From: Cristatella mucedo
Taxonomy: Eukaryota > Bryozoa > Phylactolaemata > Cristatellidae
NCBI GenBank assembly: GCA_009760855.2
Contig: WPIO01000115.1
Span: forward strand, 726,501 to 790,500
DNA: 64,000 nucleotides
Reading direction: 5' to 3'
The notes under the pieces are model-generated. The model saw nothing but the letters and a program-made list of their open reading frames with translations. It made no database searches and was not told the origin of the DNA. The number at the start of each line of letters is the position of its first letter. Within the stretch, counting starts at the first letter, position 1. The position numbers were made by a program, and so were the translations under genes. This document shows positions 55,019 through 64,000 of this stretch, in pieces.

Positions 55019-56658
55019 GAAAAATGGCTGGCCCCTGCCGATGTGCAAAAGCTATTTAGAAAGCCAAAGCCATGATGCTTGTTAAAATAGACCCCGAGTC
55101 ACATGTCAAGGTCCGCCGGCCTCTGGATGACAGCACCGGAACTAACGTCAATAGCACAAGTTAAGCCACACGCACAGTATCACTTACGCCAAAATTAACG
55201 AGTAACGTTGTGATGCAAGCAGCAGGCAACAAGGCAACCATATTAAACTCTTGTAGCTTCAGCGTGATATCCAGGTATAGTGTTGGAATGCGACCTTTCA
55301 CTAGACAATCACTTGCCTCATTATCTAATTCCGATGGGACGAATTTGAAAATTCCCACAGACTAGGTTCTCGACGAACCCTACGATTATTCGATAATCTA
55401 CCTCATTTTCTGCCAAGCATATCACCTTGGGATACATTTGATGCTAACGGGGAAGCTAATTTTGTAAGTCTGGTAGCTGCGTTTAACTGTCCTTAAATGA
55501 AGACCTTATTACAACAGTATATGAAGGCAGCTCTCCCTTTCGGTTTTCAGAAGAATCGTGCTGCTTGATTCAAAGAGTTCAAACGTTTATTTTACGGGAA
55601 GGCCTCTAAGTGCACAGTCACAGTAACCTTAGTGTAACGTGGTAGCAAGCAGGCATCCATAACAAGTTACTTCTCTCACGAACTATGAAGATTTAGCAGC
55701 TATACCCCAGTTTGAAATGCTCAAGCTATCTAATCACAGCAGCAATCCGAATCGATCCTTAACGATCGCCGTGAGACGGAGGCCACATTGGCCTCGTGGC
55801 GGCTAGCTTAAAAAAATATTCGGTCTAACATCAAAAATTGATTCGGCCTAGAAATAAACCGTACACTGCTTGTATGAAGAATTTATACAATTTAGAAAAA
55901 TCAGTAAACATTTCTCACATGAAAGATGCTAATTAAAGATATCGTAATTAGAATACCAAACTAAGGATTTGGCAGATTACTGACTAGAGTTGATAAAACT
56001 AGACAGATAGCCGAAACGGTCATATTTATTCTTTATCAGCCATGATTTAAATTTACAGTTTCCAAATGAGCCGACGTGGTAAACCGACTTTGCTTCGATT
56101 TCTTGGAGTTGGGCACTCCACTCTTATTTGATGCATTGATTATTAGATAAAACTACGGAAAATATACCACTCAACGGAAGTTAACATATTACGTAAAGTC
56201 AGTCGGGAGACAAAAAGCATGTGGCTATCTGGACTTTACGTTATGGTGCAATCGTTTTCATGTGGCTCGCACTATTGTTATTTCTCCATCTCGCAACAAA
56301 GATTTAATCGAATGTCAAGTGTGACGAAGATAAAACTAGATATTGCCTGCACAACCACATCTTTCACCACCATCTGAGCGTGGAGGTCTTTACCGAGTTT
56401 GTAAGTCTCGCCCTAACACATTTTTAGCAACCAAGCTGCACCAGTGGTGCCATCGGAAACAGTTTCCTAAAGCTCTCAAGTACTGATGGTCCGAAGGTAT
56501 TAGCTTGCTTGAATAGGTTAAAGCTGGCATCTAAAGAACATAATTTGTCTTGAGGTCTAGCTTTGGATAATTTTTCTTTTTCATAAAGTATCTCGGCTAC
56601 GATTACTGATGTAAAGGTATATCAGTTCTATTCTATAGGCATAGACCTACCGAATTGG

Positions 56659-58360
56659 GTTCAAAATGCACTGACAATCAAAGTACTATATCGATACATT
56701 TGCTTGAAAAGCAAGCTAATCTGTGAAGGTATCTTCGTCGCAACTATACAAGTTTGGCTTACAAACAGAATGGAGAAGGCTATGCACATTGCTATCCGAG
56801 GCTATGAAAAGCCGTTTCAACCTATGACCCTTGCATTGTATGTGTAGATATGGAGTCGAATACAGCATCACTCGAGCAACGACGGCCTACCTCACCTAAC
56901 AACTGCTGATTACAGCCAGATCTAGGTAGCGTGACTGTCATTAGTCTGCAGGACCAAGTAGTAAATGGAAGTCGCACAACTTTAGGTAACAAATGAGTAG
57001 AATGAGGATGACCCTGATCTTAATATTTCTGGGGTGTCGATCTCTATAGCCTAATTGATGTCACATACATACTAGCCTGACTTGCAACGTGCTTAGAGCT
57101 AGGCTACCACAGGCCACCAGCATCAAAACCTACATCCATGTGCACCCAGTCATGAGTTCACTTTCTCCGAACATCGATGTGGATATGGATGAGTCAGCGA
57201 ATTCTGCAATATAAAAGCGACTGCCCACCCTAGCTTTCAAGTGACAGCTTTAGTGGAGAAACCTCCTGCTCCTTCATTGAAGAATCGAGTTTAAGGTATG
57301 TCAAGCTAAACGGCAGTGGTGCCATTGACTTGCTCACTAATTCCAGAGCTATAAATGTAACTGTTGTTAGAGGAAATTGTATGTACTAGCATTAAAATAA
57401 TCTGTTCACAACGTTTAAGCGTCCTCGTTATCTCTAACGAGGCAAAGCTATAGCTGCCTCGCCCAGGTACACAAAGAGGTGACCTGGGCTCTATGCAGAC
57501 TGGGTTGTCTCTTCACGAATGTTGAACATGAAAAATTCTGCCAGTATTCGGGACGTGATGCGGATGATAGAAAACATAGCAGTCCCAAACTGTCGATGAA
57601 TCTAAAAAATGCTAATTCCCCTAGGCCATCATTGATGTCCCACAAATCTTGCTAAAATTTTCAATATCAGCTAGTCACGTTGAAGCCTTACAAGAGTTAC
57701 ACTGGACTAAATCAATTGCACTGTAAAATCTGCCTCTAGACGATATGAAATTAGACAATTCATTGTTTTTAATGCCATTTAAGTCAGGTCATAGCGTCAA
57801 AGTTAGCCTAAGAATATATGGCAACCGATTTCAACCTCTGCAACTAAGAGCTGGCAGTGCCTCTAAACTTTATATTAAAATTCGATCGGCCAACTTGAAA
57901 ATCGGGGGCTAAGCGTCGTGCTTTAAATCGTATAGTAATCACCAAATTACACAGCTTCTCTACTACATTCCTTTGATCGAGTAGTGCATCGAAACAAGCG
58001 AAGTTATCGTCACTCATTTTTAGGTCCTCACAAGCACTCGCTCTGCAAACCTGATTGGGAGTTACTGTCAATTAGGTTCGATATCATACGACTCGCTAGT
58101 TTACTCAGCCTTTTAGATTTACGTCTGAAGACACGATCTCTAACCCTGTACAAATTGCGCGAGCTTAGCTCTAGTGCTCCATTAGCCTAGAAATCAGCTC
58201 GACAGACGTGGGTGTGCCGTTAGACTTATCGAGATATACAAATACGGAACATGTTTGAAATACCCCAACATAATTGGCAGGTTTCAAGCAATTCATCTTC
58301 AGCATTTCTATGCAAACTGCAGTAACGTCTTGTCTGCTAAACAAAACGTAAGCTACCTTT

Positions 58361-58362
<2 letters not shown>
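56659..58362. other. Unique sequence right of duplication copy 2
   Basis: No repeat family seen. Contains a TATA-box candidate (57210) and a splice-donor candidate (57296), and a perfect short stem-loop CCTCGTTATCTCTAACGAGG at 57422-57441. Minus-strand open frame 57448-57645 is without recognisable domains. Confidence 0.5.
57210..57295 (+). promoter_or_regulatory. Candidate core promoter and 5' UTR exon
   Basis: TATAAAAG at 57210-57217, with an expected start site about 57240, then a short leader to TTTAAG followed by GTATGTCAAG (donor at 57296). A possible non-coding first exon; the acceptor could be TTTGCTTTAG at 63538-63547 just before the secreted-protein ATG. Speculative: no transcript evidence. 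Confidence 0.3.
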
Positions 58363-58399
<37 letters not shown>

Positions 58400-58612
58400 C
58401 ACTTGATAGAGCACCCTCAGAAAACTTAATCACTTTTTAGGTGCTTTACATTTGCAGCAATGTGAAATGCAATTGAGTGGTAAGTAAAATCATGCCTGAA
58501 AAACAATCAAAGTAAAAAATATGGTAAGGGGCGACATGCACAGGGTCAGCATGCAAATGTGCTAAGTGGCAGCATGCACAGTGTCAGCACGCATAAACAC
58601 ATCAAGGGCGAA

Positions 58613-58918
58613 TCACAGGGACCCACTAAATACTGTCCTAAATAAGTGTGTTTTTAAGTATCTTTTAAATGTGGTCAGGTCAGGGGATATACTGATGCAG
58701 GTCGGGAGGGAGTTCCACGCTTTGGGAGCATACGAACTAAATGCACGTTCTCCAAAGGATTTAAGGTTTGTACGAGGTATTTCTAGACTGACGGATTCCA
58801 AAAAGTGGGTGGTACGATGCTTGGCCTGATGGGGGAGTACATCTGAGAGATAGGCTGGAGCCGTAGAATGAAGGGACCTAAAAGTGAGTGACAAAACCTG
58901 GAAGTCAATCCGTTGCAT
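58613..58918 (-). pseudogene. LINE-A C-terminal end (minus copy)
   Basis: 101 codons: RIDFQVLSLTFRSLHSTAPA, YLSDVLPHQAKHRTTHFLES, RTNLKSFGERAFSSYAPKAW, NSLPTCISISPDLTTFKRYL, then LFRTVFSGSL and the stop. It is the natural C-terminus of the LINE-A protein. Confidence 0.88.
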
Positions 58919-59098
58919 GACTGGTAGCCAGTGCAGGTCGGCGAAAAGTGGAGTAACGTTGCAACTGTGACACTAACGACAGACAAGCCTAGCTGCAGAG
59001 TTTTGCATCAGCTGCAATCACCTGATTGCACATGCTGGTAGGCCAGTAAGCAGTGAGTTGCAGGAGTCGAGACGGAATGTCACGAATGCGTGGACCAA

Positions 59099-60208
59099 CT
59101 AGGACGCGGTATCCTTATCGAAACAAGACCGAATTTTAGCAATGTTATGAAGCTGAAAATAGCCAGATTTGACTGTGGAGCTGATGTGGTCGTCAAACGA
59201 GAGGTCGCTTTGGAATATGACACCTAGATTTCGAGCTGATTCAACTGGAGATATGCTTGCAGAGCCAGTTTTGAGAGTCGACCTTTCCAATCTCTGAATC
59301 ACACCGGGTTTGCCCATAGCTAGTAACTTAGTTTTATCATCGTTTAGTTTTAGATAATTTGCTGGCATCCATGTGTGGATGTCATCAATGCATGCAGTGA
59401 GTGAGTTGAGAGAATTTGTGGTGCTCAAAGGCTAGGAGGGATCAAAGCAAAGGTACAACTGAGTGTCATCCGCATAGAAGTGAAAGCCTGGATTGTGCTT
59501 GGCGATCACATCAGCAAGAGGGAGAGTATAAACCGTGAAAAGAACCGGACCTAGAACAAAGCCCTGAGGTACTCCATATTTCAGAGGTACTTCAGATGAT
59601 CTTTTTCAAATCAAGTCAATACTCTGAAGTCTCCCACTGAGATAGGACCTTAACCACTGCAGAGCTGTGCCAGTGATGCCCAGGCAAGATGAGAGGCGCT
59701 CTAGAAGAACTTTGTGATCGATGGTATCAAAAGCTACCGAAAGATCGAGCAAAACAAGCAGAGACACTCTACCCATTTCTGCATTCGTAAGTAGGTCGTT
59801 GTATACCCTAAGCAATGCTGACTCTGTGAAGTGATTAGCTCTAAAGCAAGATTGGAACTTACTAGCAAGGTGTGAGGTTTCGATATAGGAGTTCGGCTGC
59901 TCTGCCGTGACCCATTCCAGTGTCTTTGATAGGAGCGGTAGAAGGAAGACAGGGCAGTAGTCGCTTAAGTTCTCTTGGTTTAGTGTAGCATTCTTGAAAA
60001 ACGGCCTGTCTACAGCTTTTTTGAAAAGTGCTGGGACCTGACCTGAGGCTAACGACATATTAATGATGTTAGTTATGCATGGCAGCAGCAGATCAATGCA
60101 ACGTAGGGGCAGGACTCTGAGAATAGTGTCCAGAGGACTTGTTGTCTTCTTTGATTGAGATACGAACTTTAGGATTAGATCACTAGTGACCTGCTTAAAT
60201 GCAGACAT
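59099..60208 (-). pseudogene. LINE-A reverse transcriptase (minus copy)
   Basis: Frame 59606-60208 (200 codons): SAFKQVTSDLILKFVSQSKK, CLTNIIN-type strand, FKKAVDRPFFKNATL, LSDYCPVFLLPLLSKTLEW, FQSCFRANHFTESALLRVYN, VAFDTIDHKVLLERL (catalytic Asp). The [10 protein letters not shown] codons are intact between the frames (complement GTCATCCGCATAGAAGTG at about 59464-59481). Frame 59099-59428: FLKLNDDKT-like and SARNLGVIFQSDLSFDDHIS. Confidence 0.9.
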
Positions 60209-60313
60209 TAAGGTGCAGCCTGGAACAGCATTCTAGAGTGGAGGTTGTCATCTCAGGAATGGATTCCCTGATCTTGTCTATCTTCAGCACGAAGAATTAA
60301 GAGAAGCAATCGC

Positions 60314-60941
60314 CTAGATCATCACAAGGATTATCCGATCATGAGCTAATCTGGGAACGGTTAAGAGATGGTTTATTGTCGACATCAGCATTTTTGGATT
60401 GTGCATCTGTGATTCAACAATGTTTCTATAGAAGCTAGACTTGGCCTTTGCTAGGATCGATTGGTAGGATATACAGTATTCGTCATATGCTTGTCGATGG
60501 ACAGTTAGTCCGGATCTTTTATATGCTTTTTGAAGCTTTCTTTTAGTAGACTTGGCTAGTTTAATGTCTGTGGTAAACCATAGGCCGTTTGGGCGGGGGG
60601 CGTACAGTGTGCTTTGTGAGAGGTGCAAACTCGTCGAGCGTGTCAGCTAGTGTCGTGTTGCAGCTATCTACCGATGATGACAGATCGGAGGGAGGCCTGA
60701 GCAGGAGAGGTAAAGGAGATATTCTCGCACGGACAGCATCGATGTCAAGGGTCTTGAGGTTTCGCGATTCACAGGTTATTTTAAAGGAGGATGTCGGCAC
60801 ACACTGTAAATTGAATGAGATCTGCATGTGGTCAGATAAGCAGGATTTAGTAAGATTTTGCGATGACAAAGTGCAGTTGCATGAGAAAATCTGGTTGAGT
60901 GTGTGACCCTTCATGTGGGTAGGGCCATGCACGTGAGCCAC
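60314..60941 (-). pseudogene. LINE-A endonuclease end and linker (minus copy)
   Basis: Frames 60561-60941 and 60314-60628. LSDHMQISFNLQCVPTSSFK carries the Ser-Asp-His box. The linker carries LWFTTDIKLAKSTKRKLQKA and YQSILAKAKSSFYRNIVESQ, a basic segment conserved in every LINE-A copy that reaches this region. Confidence 0.87.
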
Positions 60942-61852
60942 AAGAGAAATGAGTCTGGCAATGCACGGAATTCGGTGCTGAAAGCGTCAGATAACTTATC
61001 AAAGTGAACGTTGAAATCACCCATAACGAGGAAGGAGCGATTTCTCGCACACAGAATCGAAATGAGATCGGAGAAATCTGAGATAAAGAAGGATTTGGTA
61101 CCTGGTGGGCGATAGACTACTGCCACTATCGGTAGTTTGTTTTCGGGTGAGACCAAGACAATTGATTCAAAAGACTGCTTCGAGGGTACTGCAAATGGCT
61201 TGAAGTTGAATTTCGAGGGCAAGATAACAGCAACTCTACCTCCAGTTTTGATTGATCTAGGGGTGTGAAAGAACGAGTAACCAGATGGAGTAGAGTCTTT
61301 AATTTTCGGGCAGTTTATTGATTTCAGCTATATTTCACTAAGGGCGAGCAGCTCGAAGCTATTTTCTGAAATAAGGTCGTTTATTACCAGAGGTTTATTG
61401 CACATTGAGCTAGGATTCCAAAGGCAAGCGTTAAGTCTGGCCGATAGAGTTACAACAGGCCTGATGACCGCTAAGTCAGAAAGATTTACAGTGATGCATG
61501 TGGGGGAGTGTGCTGAGCAGTTAGAGACAATGCTAGGAATTTTAAGCGAGCAGGTACTCAGCTCCCAGTTCCAGCCCAATGCGTAGTGTCTCAGCTGGCT
61601 GTTCCGGCCACCATGGCGGCTACAGGTTGCTTTTCTTTTGTTAATGCATTGTTCATGAATCTTAGCAACAGCATTCATATCTAGGAATGCATTTGATATG
61701 CGATGACGAAGAGATAACAGCCGCCGACGATCAAAACTAACAAGCAGGTTACTAGATGCTGGCCCAGCTAAAGGCAGCAGCCGGCTTGGGAGTCCCAGCA
61801 GCCCGAAGCAATAAGCGTTTAGATGTCCATAGGCACGTAATTTCTTACGCAC
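60911..61852 (-). pseudogene. LINE-A N-terminal region and endonuclease (minus copy)
   Basis: Piece 61328-61852 (174 codons): basic start RKKLRAYGHLNAY, LLSLRHRISNAFLDMNAVAK, KIHEQCINKRK, SARLNACLWNPSSMCNKPLV and LLALSEI followed by a stop where ETWL is expected. Piece 60911-61222: SFESIVLVSPENKLPIVAVV, YRPPGTKSFFISDFSDLI and FLVMGDFNVHFDKLSDAF with the catalytic GDFN intact. A frameshift follows. No separate ORF1 or zinc-knuckle was found upstream. Confidence 0.88.
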
Positions 61853-62005
61853 TACGGTAAAATAACAATCAGAATAACTTTAAACAGATTTTTGCTGTAT
61901 AGTTTCCGTATACGATGTTCGCATGTTCGCAAGAACTTCGGTTTTCGGCAGATTTCTGCAACGAACACGAATGCACGTTAGAGTGCTCTATGTCCAGAGG
62001 CGAGA

Positions 62006-63547
62006 AGGAGAAAGCACACTTAGAAAAGATTAGTAGCATATGTTGTGCTTGATTTAAAAATTATTATGTAGTTCTACGAATCATCAAATGTAGAAGCATT
62101 ACCTTTACCTATTACACTAATTGCTAACAACCAATTAGCCAAGCAGTTAGCTGATATGACAGAATCTTTAATAAGCTTAACGTATTACCTCCAAGCAGAC
62201 GTGGAACAGCTATTTTTCAGGCAAGAAGTTCCCCGCAATATCTCAAACAGTAATTAGCCTGTGACGTTGACTGATCTTAAATGAGTACTCGATGATAAGT
62301 TAACGTGTTTTGTAATCATTGCTACTTTAAATCCCTACCAAATTCACCAACTTATTACTAAGAGTGAACTATGCTAACTCAGACACGTAGAAAAAAATAT
62401 AACTAATAGCTGACTAATGGCTTAAGTATATTCTATTGGAATCTACACAATGATTTTAATGCTTTTAATATTCTTTTCAAGATAATAATCATTATGTTTT
62501 TAATTTAGAAACAATTAGAGATCTAAGAGATTGAAATGGAGTAGATAGCTTTCATAATTTATATTGTTAGAATTTTAGTTTTTGAACCATTGTTACATAT
62601 TTTAGTAAAGGGCTCTAAAAGTAAGTTACAGAAACCCAAGTGCTGACGTGTTATTTTATTTCGATTCAAATCAGACCCCCGAGAAGTGATTTTATAAAAC
62701 CGTTGGGATATTTACAATACTCTATGCATGTCTGGCAGCAGAGGCTCGCTGCAAAGGTAAATTTTTTTCCTTACCTAGTTTAACATTCGTACACTAGTTT
62801 TCTGCTCTTCTTCTGCAGAGCGAGAATAAATTTACTAATAAATAATATTAGTCCATAGATTGAAAATACACCGTGTAGCTTGTCTCCGGATTCTTATCTA
62901 AGCAAAGTGCAATTTTCTATGTATTAGACAGAAACTCGGGATGATTTACTGTAAAACTGGTAACATTTTAGTAGTAGAAACAAGAATACGCACGAAGTTA
63001 AACAGTACCACAGTAGAACTAAAATTACTTTATACACATTTACCAAGTAAAAAATGTATGAATCTAACGGTAAAGCTCGTTGCAATCTCCTTACCATAAT
63101 TTTGTATCAATGCCAATAAGAATCTATCACGATAAGTACTAAGGTTTCAGGGGAGCCTGTTATATTTACACATCACAGTATTACAATTCGACATTATGTT
63201 CCAAGAAGCCCCGAATCCTCGTGGAATCAGCCGACTCCAACCTAACTACGACAGTTTTACACTTCATTTGATGGATCACGATTTATTAAGGCAATGTGAC
63301 CTTGATCACTAACGGGAGATCAAAGTGGCATCTCTAGGAGGAGCGAAATCACGAAATCAATCCGTGGGAATTATTTAAAATGTATTCACCTTCAGCACTG
63401 TAGTTAAATAGCAGGTTCTAATTCTAATGACGATTCTTATCTTCGTAAGACAAAAATGCCTCACATTGCCTTTTGACAACTAATAGAGTTTCGTGTTACT
63501 GTAAAATGGAATGTACAAGCATAGCAAGGTGTCACACTTTGCTTTAG
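62006..63547. other. AT-rich intergenic or intronic DNA
   Basis: No repeat family or ORF recognised. The last bases (TTTGCTTTAG, 63538-63547) look like a 3' splice site placed 10 bases upstream of the ATG, so a spliced 5' UTR is possible. Confidence 0.45.
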
Positions 63548-63557
63548 GTCAATCAAC

Positions 63558-64000
63558 ATGAAGTCGGCACTGGCAATTATTCTTGTCTTATGCTTTTCTG
63601 TAAGTAATTCGTGGCCTTAAAAGTATATGATAGTTGCTGCATTCCTTGAGATTCATAAAACTCTAGGCAAAGAGTTTTCTGGATCAGGCCGTTTGCTGTG
63701 TTTGTGGTTGAAATATTTCCACGTTCAGTAAATGTTCCGAATTTTTCTCTTTAGGTCACGGCTGAGGCAATATCAGGTATGTCAAAATTCCAGATAGCCA
63801 AAAAATCTTGGCGAGCTGATATATGCAGAGTAATTACGAGAATAAAATCAACCGGCGACTGGCACGTGCTCTCCTAAATCATTAAATTTTAAAGGCCAAC
63901 CATATTTATTACATAGAGCCAACTGGATAACTTTTTTCTTCTAGCTTTGAAAGACCAGCTAGAACTTTGATGCGATTGAAATTCCCTTTTTCAGCTTGCA
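63558..64000 (+). CDS. 5' exons of a small secreted-protein gene (partial)
   Basis: Exon 1 coding 63558-63599 (MKSALAIILVLCFS), donor GTAAGTAAT at 63600; exon 2 63755-63776 (VTAEAIS plus one base), bounded by TTTTTCTCTTTAG and GTATGT. Together they form a classic signal peptide: Lys2, a hydrophobic core (residues 4-15), and an AEA site at 17-19 with predicted cleavage before Ile20. Exon 3 could start at 63945 (after CTTTTTTCTTCTAG; adds ALKDQLEL then TGA at 63968) or at 63995 (after CCCTTTTTCAG; adds Ala-Cys and runs off the window). Exons this short, with a signal peptide and possibly a Cys-starting mature part, suggest a small secreted peptide. The product cannot be identified. The ATG is the first in frame and follows a possible acceptor at 63547. 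Confidence 0.6.

Larger units (their letters stand above)
46255..56658. repeat. Segmental duplication, copy 2
   Basis: Direct partner of 2130-12535. Private features relative to copy 1: ~300 extra bases at about 47905-48205, a LINE-B at 49335-49984, a longer (TA)n at 50588-50628, a ~1.73 kb block at 51117-52846, SINE1 at 53664-53805, and a LINE-B at 54848-55018. It lacks the copy-1 tandem doubling of the 7.6-10.9 kb subunit and the stretch equivalent to about 10925-11470. Confidence 0.9.
58363..62005 (-). mobile_element. LINE-A, full length
   Basis: Left end (AAT)n at 58363-58396 (3' tail); right end is the complement of TCTCGCCTC at 61997-62005, identical to the 5' end of the copy at 29499. 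Minus-strand domains: N-terminal region 61852-61600; endonuclease about 61500-60800; linker to about 60210; RT 60208-59430; C-terminal domain 59428-58613; 3' UTR. I saw no convincing target duplication. Lesions: a stop in the ETWL box (61325), a frameshift near 60911-60941, a stop near 59605, and others. Confidence 0.95.

Noticed and set aside
1-64000. CRISPR arrays, rRNA genes, bacterial operons
   Set aside because: No regularly spaced direct repeats, no rRNA-like blocks and no ribosome-binding-site-linked ORFs were seen. The sequence is eukaryotic in character.

Overview
This window is non-coding, repeat-dominated eukaryotic (metazoan) DNA. There are no bacterial-type operons, and the only plausible host gene is the 5' end of a small secreted-protein gene at the right edge. 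The recognisable protein-coding sequence is decayed non-LTR retrotransposon ORFs (apurinic-type endonuclease, reverse transcriptase, C-terminal domain). Element structure (CR1/L2-like LINEs ending in simple repeats, tRNA-derived SINEs, short GT-AG introns) fits an invertebrate such as a cnidarian, tunicate, lophotrochozoan or similar lineage. I cannot place the species.

Four interspersed families explain most of the window. The names are mine. LINE-A is a ~3.6 kb CR1/L2-group LINE ending in (ATT)n; two copies are essentially full length (29499-33089 +, 58363-62005 -) and share the same 5' terminus TCTCGCCTC. LINE-B is a second CR1/L2-group LINE ending in (ACATT)n; its longest copy lies at 23341-27424. 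SINE1 is a tRNA-derived SINE whose last ~50 bases match the LINE-A 3' end, so LINE-A is its likely driver. SINE2 is a tRNA-derived SINE with a head similar to SINE1 but a different tail.

Layout. 1-1095: LINE-B remnant. About 2.13-12.53 kb and 46.25-56.66 kb: two direct copies of a ~10.4 kb segmental duplication about 44 kb apart, each carrying private LINE/SINE insertions for which the other copy often keeps the empty site. 12.5-17.3 kb: a near full-length LINE-A (+) followed by a LINE-A piece (-). 17.3-20.2 kb: mostly unique, with a GAGCAACGA-like tandem repeat. 20.2-22.5 kb: LINE-A (-) pieces. 22.6-34.6 kb: a nested array up to four levels deep, in which an old LINE-A is split by LINE-B copies, themselves split by SINE1, a LINE-A fragment and a full-length LINE-A. 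34.6-43.1 kb: more LINE-A and LINE-B pieces and one SINE2 with a long target-site duplication. 43.1-46.2 kb: largely unique. 56.7-58.4 kb: unique, with a TATA-box/splice-donor candidate. 58.4-62.0 kb: full-length LINE-A (-). 62.0-64.0 kb: AT-rich, ending in the first coding exons of a signal-peptide gene.

The retrotransposons form one ecology: an apparently autonomous LINE-A, a SINE that copied its tail, and a second LINE with its own tail, all inserting repeatedly into each other. All ORFs seen here carry stops or frameshifts, so no copy in this window looks able to move now.
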